DNA of 64,000 nucleotides from Buxus sempervirens (lineage: Eukaryota > Streptophyta > Magnoliopsida > Buxales > Buxaceae), in contig OX387185.1 in the NCBI GenBank assembly GCA_947561395.2, forward strand, positions 40,682,602 through 40,746,601. Direction: 5' to 3'. The position numbers and the translations under genes are program-made. Positions 14,701 through 28,000 of the stretch are shown here, in pieces. The notes beneath the pieces were generated by a model. It was not told where the DNA came from and ran no database searches. It worked only from the letters and a program-made list of their open reading frames with translations. Within the stretch, counting starts at the first letter, position 1, and each line of letters starts with the position of its first letter.

Positions 14701-17700
14701 CAGGTCTATACGATTCATGCTTCATGCAAGATTTTCTATGTAAACTGTCATATGTAACTCATATTGATAAACATTTCACATATTCTTGAATGTCAAAAGA
14801 AGATAAAACAATAGCAAACTGAATTAAGATTCTAGTACAGTTATATTATAATAAAGGATTGGCTTGGCCACATCAATCATTCAACAACAGATATCTTGGC
14901 AAGGTAACCACATGCACATACATATATATACTCTAATTTACTTTATAAAATGGTAAGTAAATTCAATTAATTTCTATTACTTGCTTTAATTATAATTACG
15001 GGAAATTAATTGTACTAATATTTATATACTTTCTTGATTTAATTTCCCATTTAATTAATTTAATCATTCATATCTTAACAATAATTGGAAATTTAGTAAT
15101 AATTAATAACACTAGTGTAGGACTTGTCATCAAGAATCAGTCTTGGATTCATCCACTTGTCTAAAACTTCAAAAGAATCTATGTATGTAGGATTCACCTA
15201 CTTGACTGCTGGAATCTTTAAGCACTTTGATCTTCACCAAGGATCAGAATTTCTCCTTAAAATTTCTCCCAAGGCTAGGATGTGGGTTTTCTCCTAATTT
15301 TTCTCCAATTTTCGTTCATATTTTAATTTGTGATTAGACAACGCCTAATTGAATTAGTTCTTTAAATAGTACTTCAATGAGGACTTCTTAAAGAAGGATT
15401 ATCACCAAAACACCCTTTATATCTTTAATGGGCTACACACCCTACTTTTTAGATCCAATTTAAGCCTAACTTAAGTCCATTTGGGTTCTTAAGCCTAATA
15501 AGGTTAATTAATTCGTAATGAATCACTTAAAATAATTAGAAAAATACTAAATTAACCCTAGGTTAATTGTAGATCTTTACATCACATTTTACTTATTTCT
15601 TGGAGGGCAAGAGGTTTGGACAATGATCCTATTGGTATTAACGAGCTGCCAAATCCAAATTTATTCAGTTCTCCTTTGTTGTCACTGAAAGTGCACTTAA
15701 CTATGCTTTATGGGGGGTAAAGAGGACTAATTCAAAATTTAATTCCCTTATCCCAAATTATTTAAAGAACACAGAACAAGGGCTTAATTTACGTGATTCA
15801 AGTGCGTGCACACGAGTGGGTTATTCAAGCATGTGAATATTGCATCATACCAATAACAAATCTATGCTAACATTAAATCACAGGTGACTAATATGTAGAT
15901 AGAGAGAGAAAGATCAATACACCAGATTTATAATGGTTCGGCCAAGCTGGCATATATCCATTCTCTATGGGCTAATTCATGCCCTAGGATTCCACTAATA
16001 ATAGGGGTTTTAAGGGTTCACTCCAATCAACCTTACACTAGCTCACCGATAATCCTAATTCGAAGACCACTGACAACCCTAATCCAAGGACCTACAAGTG
16101 AGAGAGTCCACCCTCACATAAAGGAGTCCAGCTCTACAAAGCAAAGGTTTAAGGAACATCTATAACCTGAATAATAAAGATGAACTGCCAATCTCTTACA
16201 GACCAGAAGTTCCTTTGATTCTCTGGAAGGAGAAGCTTGGACGTGTGCTTCAAGCTGCTCATGATATCCTTTGTGCACGATCATATCTACCATGGAGTGT
16301 GTATGGACGTGCTAGACAAACGAATAAAGGCTTATGTTGGGTATAGGATATATTTATTAAAAGCCAACCAACCTAAGATCTAATAACCAAAATCCTAGAT
16401 CTCCAAACAATATGTTTTTTCAAGGTATTGAGGTTAAAGTTGGAGATAAAGGGAGATAACAGCAGGGTATGCCAATAACGAGCAAGGGTTTCAGCTGGCA
16501 TAGTTTTAATATCCCCTTATTGTTGAGAACTCATAATGTGCGATGAAATTAGAAACAACGTTCTATTTGTCGAAAATTAAACTTCAACATATTGAGCGCA
16601 CAATATTTCGGGGCCTCTATGCTGATGTGTGTAGAGATCCTTCGATTCATGCTGAACTTATGTTGTTATTATATCGACGGTCTTGCCAAAGATTATATCA
16701 AGCTAAATCCTTCTCAGAGAACTCTCTGGAATTCATGTTGAGGGACCTTTGACATATCGAGCAATATGTTGAAGCTCCCCCTTCAGAATTTCAAAAAGGG
16801 ACACTTGCTGAGCTGTCCGCCGAGGATACTCTAGAATTTGTGTTGAAGCAAGGTTTGACATATTTGAGGTGCTATATCGAGGATTCTTTGCAAAAATAGC
16901 TCTCTGGAATTTATATTGAGCACGTTTGGCATATTAACTACCTTTTCAAAGGGGCTTGATATGCTAAGCAACTGCCGAAGTTCTTGTTGAAGGCTGCAAA
17001 AATGGTTTTTTTATGTTCCAATTCATACCTAACCTTGTTTTTTTATTAAACGAAATCTACTCTAAAGGGTTTCCTTGGGTCAATACTAGGCTTTCATACC
17101 TTAGATGGCTGGCACGTCCATGATTTATCTTGAGAAGTGTGCCTTGATGCCTTTGGTGATGCTTTGAGTTTTGAATGAGTTCTGATTCTTCGAGCTTGGG
17201 CACAAGACAATGTAGGACACCTACCAAGCCACCTATGTCAGGAAATTGACAATAAATTGAGGGGAGTGCCGTAGGTTTGACTCTAGCACTAAAATTCAAA
17301 TTTAAAGATCCTGCACAAAATGCAATCAGCACAAGTAGGGTGTAATATTTTAGAATTTTGAACTTAAGTGGAGAGTAAAATCACTAGAAACACAATTTAA
17401 TGTTTATTTTATTATTTGTCATATTGTGTCTTTTGAGAATCCACTTATTTCATTTATCAGTCTTAGAGGCAAAATGCAATACAATTTGTTTTTTATTTCA
17501 ACCATCAACTGAAGCAAAACATTACAGAAAATAAGATATTCCATGGTTGCGCTACAAGAATGCAATGGCCTTTATATCTGAGCCTAATTGGTTTATATTC
17601 ATTTTGGATTAAAAGGCTAGTATTTCATTGTTCTTGTGGACCTAACCCATTGAAGAACCATCCAGTAAAACAGAAGGAAATGCTTCATTTGTGATTATCC

Positions 17701-18964
17701 TATTATTGATGCTGTACTTCATCCATGGTTAGTGATGCCTTGTGAAATTTAAAGCATTTTTGTTTGCCTAAGGCATATGGGCTTCAGTTTGTAATCTTGT
17801 GTAATTTACCCTATCATTTAATCTAGCATGAAGGTAAAATAATGGAGCTTGTGTTGATGGTCCCACCATTCTCGTGAATGACGTACTAAAAATGATTGTG
17901 ACTATATTCTCTTTCTTTGTGAAAAATCTTCAAAGAAATTTCAGTAATAAACTAGAACTTTCTGCCAATTTATTTTCAAAATTGAGTCCTCTGAGGACTT
18001 ATCTTTTGCATAGAACCCTCAATTTAACCAAATGATCCTTTCTTATCCAGTTATCCTCCAACAAATAGGCCTTATAGAACTTCTTAACCCTTCTTGCCAC
18101 ATTATAGGAACCTTAGACAAGGACAGGTAATATGAGGATGGATTGCTAAAGTGGCTTTCATGAGTGTGATTCTTTCCCTTAAAGAACTGCTAGTGCTGCT
18201 TCCATGAGGTTAATCTCCTATTAATATTTGCAACAATGGTTTCCCTTAAATCAAGGTGACGGGGGTTTGGTCCTCTATGGGTGTCCTAGGCATCTAAGAG
18301 ATCTGTTCTTACTTCTTAATACCACATCCTAACAAACAAGTACATGACTAGATCTCTCTGCAACTGATAAATCCCCAACAACTTTCTTTTCTCCAAATTT
18401 ATCTTCAATACCAAAACCATCTCGAAGTACCAAATGATAAACTTACTTCAAAAGACTTGATCTGTGGAGGCTTCATTTAATAGAATCCCCATCATCTTCA
18501 TGTTAGCGATGGAATTGGAACATTTTCATCATTCTCCTCTCTAAAACTCCTAACTCAACCAAACTTCTTAGCTGTAGTAAGATGAACAAGTACATTGATC
18601 ACAAGGTTAAAAGGAACCCCTTTCCCGTGATCCCTGTAGAAAAATGACTGACCTTTCTGCTCACATTCGGAATTGAAGATCATATTTTATGCCATGAGAT
18701 TCAAAATCCTTTCTTTTCATTCAAGAAGTTGAACTCAACCTGATCATTTGTTTCTCCTAATATTTTATGCATGCTATTCTTGGCTTCTTGGACCCAAGCC
18801 TCTTTCCCCCAGTTAGAACATTGTACAAGATTTTTTTTAAATGGTAGTCTCGTAAATGATATTAATATAAGAGGAAAATAGTACAAGATCCAAAATAGGA
18901 GGAAGCAGAACAGAAAAGAACATCCCATAGAACTGATGTACATAACCCTATAACAACACACACC

Positions 18965-19013
<49 letters not shown>

Positions 19014-22000
19014 ACCTTCCATGCCTAAACTCACTACTCCATGGCCGATTCCTGCATATAGAAATGAGATATTCAGCTACATGCCATGATCGAAGCTGGA
19101 GGTGTGAACAAAAACCATCCATCTGTCAACAACCTAACCAACTAAAACCAGGTGTTATTACATCAAGTGTCCTCCATCATAGACCAATGCAGCAAAATAT
19201 GTGAGATGGTGCAACAAGTAAAATCAAGAAGGGTGATAGCCCATGTACCACACAACAGAATGGAATCCCTAAATACTCGCACGATGCCTTAGTTTCCTAA
19301 ATATCCTTATGTTCCTTTCTTTCCAAACAACCTATAGGATAGCATAAGGTATCATCTTGTACAGTACATTTCCTTCTTTCCAAGCATAGAGATCCTCTGT
19401 TAATCCATCATATGAATAATTTTAAGCACCACTGGATGATGCATTTGCCCATGATTTCCCACTGAATCTATTGAAAGAATTCACAATGTAAGAATATGTG
19501 ATCCACGGATTCTCCTTACTTAAAGCATATAACGCAAATGTATAGTGATAGGGCTGCAAAAGTTCTTCGCTTTTGTAGCATATCACATGTGTTGGTTTTA
19601 AAAGGCAAGGCAGACCAAACAAAGGTTTTCGCCCTCGTAGGAGCAATACATTTCCGAAGGGAGATAAAAGGAATTGGGGCCAAGGGACAATATCTATCAA
19701 CACGAAAATGAGAGACCCAAGAATGTGTAGAGAAAGTCTAGGAAGGTTCAAGGAACCAAGTGTGAAAATTTGAATAATCCGGAGTAATAATCACATTGTT
19801 TAGGGTATAGACAAGATGGGCTAGCTCCTCCAAATCCACCGTTGGGTCTCCAAGAAGGGAAAGGTTCGAGGAGAGGCCCATCCTTGAACCAAGGTAAGAT
19901 ATCAACTACCAAAGCTTGTTTATGACAGGCGATTATAAATAAACAGGGAAACAAGATCTGGAGAGGAGAGTCTCCCCAACAAATCAAACCAAAAAAAATG
20001 CTGATGTTGCATTTCCAACATAGAAACGAATATGAGGAAAAACAAGGGAATAAAGGTGATGTAGCTCTCAAAGGGCTAACACTTGATGGTTTGGCCCTAG
20101 GATTAATATCCCACATATTATCATGAACCCCATATTTGCTAGCGATGACTTTTCTCTACAAGCTTTGTCTTTCCACATTGAACTGCCATAGCCACTTACA
20201 TAAGTGCCTTATTCCGAGTGATTGCGTTGCCCAAATTTAAGACTCCCTAAGTCTTTTCTTTATACGGAGTCTCCCATTTAACTAGGTGATCTCTCTCTTT
20301 TGACCTGACCCATCCCACAAAAAGTCTCTTTGGAGTTTTTCAATGCTCTTGACAACCGTCTTTGGAGCCTGGAAAAGGGAAATAAAATATGTAGGAAGGT
20401 GGGCTAAAGATGCTTGGATGAAAGTAACCCAACCCCCAAGGGACACAATTTTTTTCTTCCAATGAGTAAGCCTATGGTTAATTTTCCAACAGAGGATCAC
20501 AAAAAGCCAACTTTTCTAGGGTTATCTCCAAGGAAGACACCGAGGTAAATAACATGGGAGGTTGACAATGGGGCACTCAAGAATTTCTGCCCTTATATTA
20601 AGAAAGACAAGATCAGTCCGAATACCAGAAATGGTGCTCTTATGGAGGTTAATTCTCAACCTCGAAATCCACTCGAAGCGGAGCAAAATGCTTTTATTGA
20701 GAAGGACAAGATCAATCCGAATACCAGAAATTGTGCTCTTATGGAGTTTAATTCTCAACCTCGAAATCCACTCAAAGCGGAGAAAAATGCTTTTAACCCA
20801 CTCCATACACTCTTCTGTCGCATCCAAGAATAGAATGGTATCATCTACAAATTGGAGGTGGGATATTGTAACCCGGTCCCTACTCACTTCAAAACCCCTA
20901 ATAAGACTTAACTCTCAGCTCTAAACATGATTCTACTAAAGCTATCTACAACAAGGGAGAAAAGAAGGGGAGAGAGACAAGTCAACCTTGACCTTAGCAA
21001 GAATTTCTCTCAAAGTTTGCTAATAAGACCCAAACTCTCACTTCCATCTCTTGTATTTCTCTCTAAGTTTTCTAATAATATTCCTTTACTCATAAAAAAA
21101 AGGAGGTCAACCTTGATGCAAACATTTAGAGGAGGGAAAGAAACCTCTCACCTAACCATTGAGGAGGATGGAATAAAATACATTTCTAATGCATCCGTCG
21201 ATCCATTTCCTCCATCTAGGACCAAAACCACCCTTCCGCATGAGGACTAATTCTACAAAATTCCACTCTACCTTGTCATAAGCTTTCTCTAACTCCAACT
21301 TACAAACAATTACCGGATTCCCTCTTCAAGATCTGCATACCTTGAGTTATATACTATAACCGTAGCAAGAATTTATTTGTACTAGTGATCAAAGTAACCA
21401 GCCTAAAATATTTAGTCTTCTATGCCCCATGTTTTTTGTAATTGACTCCATGAGAGTAGTGTTAATCACCGTGTTTATGACTCCTCTTAGTGCACTATAA
21501 TGGAATTATGTTGACATCATCAGCAAATCATATTTCAACAAGTCCAAATTGTCTTGCAAAATTGAAAGCGTGAACTCATAAAGACAATGCTTTCCCCCTA
21601 TCCAAATTCAAATAGCTTTTTTTGATGTCATCTTGTCTCACAAGCAATGTGTTCTTGATCATTTTCATTCTTATGTCCTTCAAATTTCTAAGGCTGAATT
21701 CTGAACATGCTCCAGTTTACATAGCATAGTGTCACAGCCAAACTTTTTCGCTTGCAGCAAAACTACCGTGCGACGCTATGGCTCTCACCTAGCCATAGCC
21801 TGCCTTACACCATCCGAGTACTTTTCCAAGTTGTAACAGTTTCCTCACGATACCTCGACAAAATACGAATCACTTCTGAGCCCTGTACACCAAGTCCATC
21901 TTGGCCAGCCCACAAGTTGCTTCACAGCCCCTAATTGGCACTCAACCCACTTGTAGTGTTCCCTTGTCGTGATGGCCTATCCGGCACCCTCGAAGTGCTA

Positions 22001-25000
22001 CTAAGGTCCTTGACCAAGCCGACCATCCAATGCTCCCTCATACAAGGCCATGCATGTACAGTGTCACTTCACCATCTCAAATAGCATTGGAGCTCCATCA
22101 ACTCCTACCATCGTATGCCAAGGCTATCTAGCCCATAGCACACCTTCCATTATCTTGGCACCATCCATGACACCAAGAGAAGAAACTTGCATCACATAGC
22201 ACCAATGATAAGCCAACATAGCGCTCCACACCTAGCATTAGCAACACAAGCTCCCTTGGCAAGGCATCGCCCTGCAACCTTGCCTTTTGTGCTACGCGAC
22301 ACTTGTGGCACATGTCTGAACCCAAGACATGCCACCACGGAAGCCCACGTCAAGCACACAGTGTCTAGCGATAACCTATCAATCAGCCATGCCCCGCCCA
22401 TACATGATAGCGCACACAAAGGCTAGTGAGCATACCAACCTTTGCCCCCACACGGGAACACACTATTGTCGAGCAGCTTGCCCTAGTAGCATCCCAAGAC
22501 TTACCATCGTGTCCCTATAGACCTTAAACATCACCTTCATGATGCCAAGACCCGCCCCCAATCCCCATGGGGAGTGCTTGTCTGGTGCCTTGTTGTGGCA
22601 TAGGGAAGAGCCAAGCACAGGCACTCTGCCTTAAGGAGGATGCTAAGTATTTACCCTTCTCCCAGAAGGAAACATCACCCTTGATGGTGCAATCATACCG
22701 GGTTTTTCGGAATTCCAGGAGGAGTTTTTACAATCCATCTAAACCTATAGCTTCGTGACATTGTCCTCTTCGCTTAGACTCAACCCGAACATCTAACTCT
22801 TCACCAATTCTTCTCCACACCTCCAAACCCTTGTGGGGCCCACATGCTAGAAATACACCCTCTGAGCATTTTTATCGCACGATCACCACACTACCATTTA
22901 GGCACCCCTGTGCCATGTAGAAGTACCCCAAAGCTAATCCTCAAAATCTCTCCTCTTGTTGGTCACGCCTAACCAAAGTCAGCCCTACTGGGCCAAACTA
23001 TGTGTCAACCATGGGCCATGGCACTGTCATGGGCCAAGCATCATGCAAGTTGCTTGCCCATGACAATAGGGTAGAAATGTGTCAAAGCATTACTGAGACT
23101 TGTCAAAACCTTGTCTTCTTTTCTCCTTGCAGATGGTGAAGGATTCACTCTTCGCTTTGGTATAAGGTGAGGAGAATCTGCTTTCACTCAATTCCATAAA
23201 TAGTAACAAGGCAAAGAATTTCAACATTTTAAATCAACACAATCATTTGATCTTTGGAGATTAAGTACTTGTTTGATGTCAACCTTACGGAGAACATTGA
23301 AGTGGTCTATGCTAGGCATTGTAAATTGGTCCATTTTTTTATCAGTATACGATAAAAAATTATTGAATATGGTTACAAAAAATTCACTTGATAGATCAAA
23401 TTCAAATATGGTTTTTTCCAAATGAAATCTGGATAGATTAGTGCTCACTCATGAAAATTTTTATTTTAGTGTTATATTTGATTTAATTTATAAAGCAAAA
23501 ATATTTTGATTTAATTAAGCTTTTCATAGGCTTAAGATGGTTTAGAAAACAAATATCATTGTTTTTTGGAAGTTTAGTATCTTTAAATTTGTTGGAATGG
23601 GGCTTTTTTTGTTCTATATAATTATAGCAGAGGTTAGGGAGGCTTTCTTGCCAAACAGTTTTGGGTTAATAGTAGAATACATAACACTTAATGATTTGTT
23701 TGGTTGGGTGGGTCTCACTAATAGACCATCATGTTGAGGTTCAATGTGAATCTGAAATTACATTTCTTATTGGATTTGAATTTTTGAGTAACCCATTCCC
23801 AAATTTGAATGTGGGTTTAGCCGATTAGATTTTAGATTAGATTTCTGTTGATATGGTTTCACGCAAATGAAATTTGGTTCAAGTATAGATGAATCAAGGT
23901 TTGAACCATATTCGACCCATTGACAACTATAATCTACAGAATGTTAATAATGTTTAGGGTTGATGATGGCACCATTGAGAAGATGTAGACTCCAACAGAA
24001 ATAGTGAAACCAAATCAAGCTGCAGTTATGTGACAATGCCATATAAATTTTTAGAGGCAGATGACTTGTTTTAATTTTAGTTATCTATTAGCTATATGAA
24101 GCACTTAGATGATGCTGTATTATTGTAATCTGCATATGACATTATATTGCAATAATTTCCAAGGATAACTTAAGACTAAAAAGCGAAAATGAAGATGATG
24201 TTTGGAAGTGGAAACCAAAGGCAAATTCTGTTTTCTCCTTCAGTGTCTTTCCTTTCATGCATAGATGCTGCGGAGTTTGGATTCACTGTGACATTCTATA
24301 TATAACCACTAATGCCATCAGAGGTGTGCTTTATGTCTACTAGGCAAGAAAGGGTTTTAGCAAGAAAATTTAACTAAAGAAATTGTTCCAGATATGCAGA
24401 AATGGTGCATTGAACTTGTGTTTTAATTGTAGATAGTAAGGAAGTTGTTGATTAATTGATTAACACAGCATTTTATCTTTCATCTCTAAAGCCTAAATTG
24501 TTTATTTAGTTCTTTTTGGACCCAATAGGAACATTATTTTTTTTTTTTCTAGCACTGTTATCTTGCGCAAATTAACACTGATGAAGAAGAGTTGGTTGTG
24601 GACATATTAGGGAAATCGTTCAATTGCAGTAACATATTTTCACAGGCCTATACATTGATAAACACCCATCTGTAGCCTTAATTTAAAAAATAAAGCAGGA
24701 ACTTCATATAATAATTTTATTTATTTTGATAATTATTTTTGTAGGTTCATAAATGTGTTGCTGACGGTGGAAAGGTGTTGATTCCAACATTTGCTCTTGG
24801 AAGAGCTCAGGTTTCTGCTTAATTTAGTTTTAAAGAGTTCTTTTTTTTTTGTTTGGATACTTTCTGTTTTATATTTGTCTGAATATAGGACTTGTTTTAT
24901 GCTCAGCTTTCAACTTGTTTATGCTGTACGCATGGCAAATTTATGGTCCCTATTGTTGTGTTTATCTACTGCAATAGTTTGCATGATCTTGGAATTTATG

Positions 25001-28000
25001 GCTTTTTATTCTTTTCAAATAGTTTGAGTTCTCATTACTGTTGTACAACTACTTGGAATTTTGTTGCGACTCTGTAGATAAGTAAGTCACATATTGTTCT
25101 ATATCCTGTGGGAAAAGTTCAATTTGTGTACTAAGCCTTGAGATCTTAGTTTGGGGATAATAGATTTTCCATGATTTATTTAATATTGTCTTTCTTATAT
25201 ACCTTTATTTTAGAGTAAATTGAGTGGTCAATAGAAAAGACCATATCTCTCTAGAAGTCAATCATATATTTGCAAATGAGCCATGCATGGTTGATCTTTG
25301 CTTATTTTGGCTCAAGATTGCAAAACTTGAGTAGAACTTAATCCTTGACTTCCTCAACTTCGGCTTATTAACATTTTTTGGTCCTAGGCTTTGCTTGTTT
25401 AAAGCTCAGCTTGGTCCATATTCTTAATGGGTCAGGAGTCCAAAGCCCATTAATCAAAAAGCTATAAAGCCCATGAACTGGAAATGTATAANNNNNNNNN
25501 NNNNNNNNNNNNNNNNNNNNNNNNNNNNNNNNNNNNNNNNNNNNNNNNNNNNNNNNNNNNNNNNNNNNNNNNNNNNNNNNNNNNNNNNNNNNNNNNNNNN
25601 NNNNNNNNNNNNNNNNNNNNNNNNNNNNNNNNNNNNNNNNNNNNNNNNNNNNNNNNNNNNNNNNNNNNNNNNNNNNNNNNNNNNNNNNNNNTTCCTCATG
25701 TCAATGTCGTAACGAAAGAGAGGAATACTTGAAAGAGAGACACTAAACTAAGAGCAGTTGCAACTGTTCCTGTCCTCCTCTTTCCTTTTAATATATATAT
25801 ATATATAATGGTTTGACATTTCGCGATATTTCGGCAAAATTTCATTTTAACAAGGTCAGCGACACGAATTGTATGGGGAAAACGAGTTTTCCCCAGTTTC
25901 GACGAAATTCATAAAAATTTCAAGATTTCGCCATGTATGCATTTATTATGATTGTATTAAACCAAAAAAAATACAAGAAAAAGTGAAAAAAAAAACAAGA
26001 AAACACATATTTCCCTTGATATCGCCAGCGAAATCCAGGAAAATTTCTCTGGATATTGCCGGCGAAATTTCAACGAAATGCGAAATTTCCATCCTTGATA
26101 CATATATATTGTAATTTACTTTATTTGGTAGATTTATATATAACCTCATTATATATGGATATATAAAATTTCAGAATTTTTTTGGCACCATGGCACCAAA
26201 AAATCTAGCAACATAAGCGGAGTGTTGATAGAATTCTGATGAAAATGACACATAGGGGTGTAGGACCCCTAGGGAAACGGCATTGAAACCGGAACAACGA
26301 ACCTTGGTTCAACCTATCTAAGATCAATGCTTTTTGTTATGTTGTGCTTTCACAAATTCCTTTCTAGCTGCACCCATGTATCATTCAGTTTTCTGGTCAA
26401 CCTCTAGAGATGCACCTTGTACCATTTCCCACCTAATCAAAATTCACAATTGTCATCATAGTTCATCTTTGATTAGCACAAACAGTTTCAATTGATTGTG
26501 ATTTATTTTATCCGATCTAGCTGCACCCATGTATCATTCGTTCCTAATCTTATTGTTTGTGGTACTAATACTATTTTATATCAACATCCTCACCTCGGTT
26601 GCATTGATCTTATTTGTTGCCTAACATTGTGCACCATAAAGCATCGCTGGCCTTACAGTTGTTTTCTAAATTTTTGGTTTTAGTTTGATTGGAATGTGCA
26701 ACTTTGAACTCTCCACTTCTTCCATCCAGGTGGAAGTCAGTATGCTGCATCCTTTGTTGTTCCCCTCCTTTTAAATGGTTAGATCAATGTGTAAACTATC
26801 ACTTCAGATTATATCTGATATAGGACGTGTGAGACCCAAAGTTTAGATTAGTTAGTTATTTAATAAAAGTGGAATTCCCATTTTCTTGTATTAGGTATTT
26901 GAGTTATATTAGGAGTCTTTAAGAGGTTTTAGAATTAGATTTTAACTTTAAGTTGTTTACTATGAGTAGGAGTCCTAATTTATCTTATTTTGGGGTCTTC
27001 AGAGGTTTATAAATAAGGGGTAAAGATTGTACACGAATTTTAGACTCTTTTTTTTAAAAGAACTACAAAGTTTCTCTCTCATCTTCCTTGTGGATTCAAG
27101 GTTATTTGCTGGTGGATTCCAGTTTTCTAGGATTAACAGAGATTAATCCTTGTTTTCGTAACTTTCACTGCGTCAATTGGTATTAGAGACAGGACTTGCT
27201 TGATGAGATGGCCAAAAACGAGGGTGACGGTAACAATCCCATCGACGTTGTTCGTGGGCAAGAAGCGATCTGGGCGGCCATTGAAGAACAACAGCAACAG
27301 ATGACGGAGATTCGTCAGATGCTTGCAGATTTAATATTCAATGTCAATCATGATCAAAACGCCATTGGAAGAGGAGCCGAAGGATTTGCCCGAGGCCCCC
27401 ATGGTGCTGAAGTAAGGAGATACCGTGATGGACGCCAGGGTGCTGGTATTCGGGGGGCCTCATAGTCCTTTGTTTGGAAATGATGATTTAGATCTTGACG
27501 AGGAAGAACTAGCCCTAGATCATGGGAGACCGAAAGGTCGAAATCGAAGGCTCGAGGATTACCGTATGGAGGTAGATATTCCTACTTTTAATGGGAATAT
27601 GAACATTGAAGATTTCCTCAACTGGGGATCCGAGGTGGAGAGATTTTTTGAGATGATGGAAGTTCCAGAGGAGCGTCAAGTCAAACTAGTGGCCTTCAAA
27701 CTCAAAAGTGGAGCAGCTGTCTGGTGGGATACTCTACAAAATAACAGGCGACGACAAGGAAGAGTTCTAATCAATACATGGAGACGAATGAAGCAGTTGC
27801 TTATGGAGTGATTTCTACCACCAGAGTACGATTAACATCTTTTTCAGCTTTACCAGAATTGTGTGCAGGGAAGTAAATTTGTTACTGATTATACTGCTGA
27901 ATTTTCTAGACTTTCTGCACGCAATAATTTGAATGAAATAGAGTCATAGCAAGTTGCCCGTTATTTGGCTGGTTTGAAGCCTTTTATTCGTGAGAAGATT

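Larger units (their letters stand above)
18831..21330 (-). mobile_element. L1-type LINE, 5'-truncated, minus strand
   Basis: On the minus strand the order is an RT segment ([15 protein letters not shown] at about 21300, [13 protein letters not shown] at about 20960), catalytic QFVDDT near 20845, the RT thumb/connection ([28 protein letters not shown], 20282-20500), the zinc-binding region (19422-19751) and a 3' end at a T8 run (18831-18838). Frames are broken in many places. It contains a 46-base poly-C run and a small inserted LINE fragment. Confidence 0.82.

Noticed and set aside
18862..19122. Frame with a poly-Gly tract
   Set aside because: The Gly run is just the translated poly-C homopolymer within a LINE 3' region.
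21752..22758. Several proline/cysteine-rich frames on both strands in a GC-richer stretch
   Set aside because: No domain, no consistent frame, overlapping frames on both strands. It looks like LTR or repeat DNA rather than a gene.
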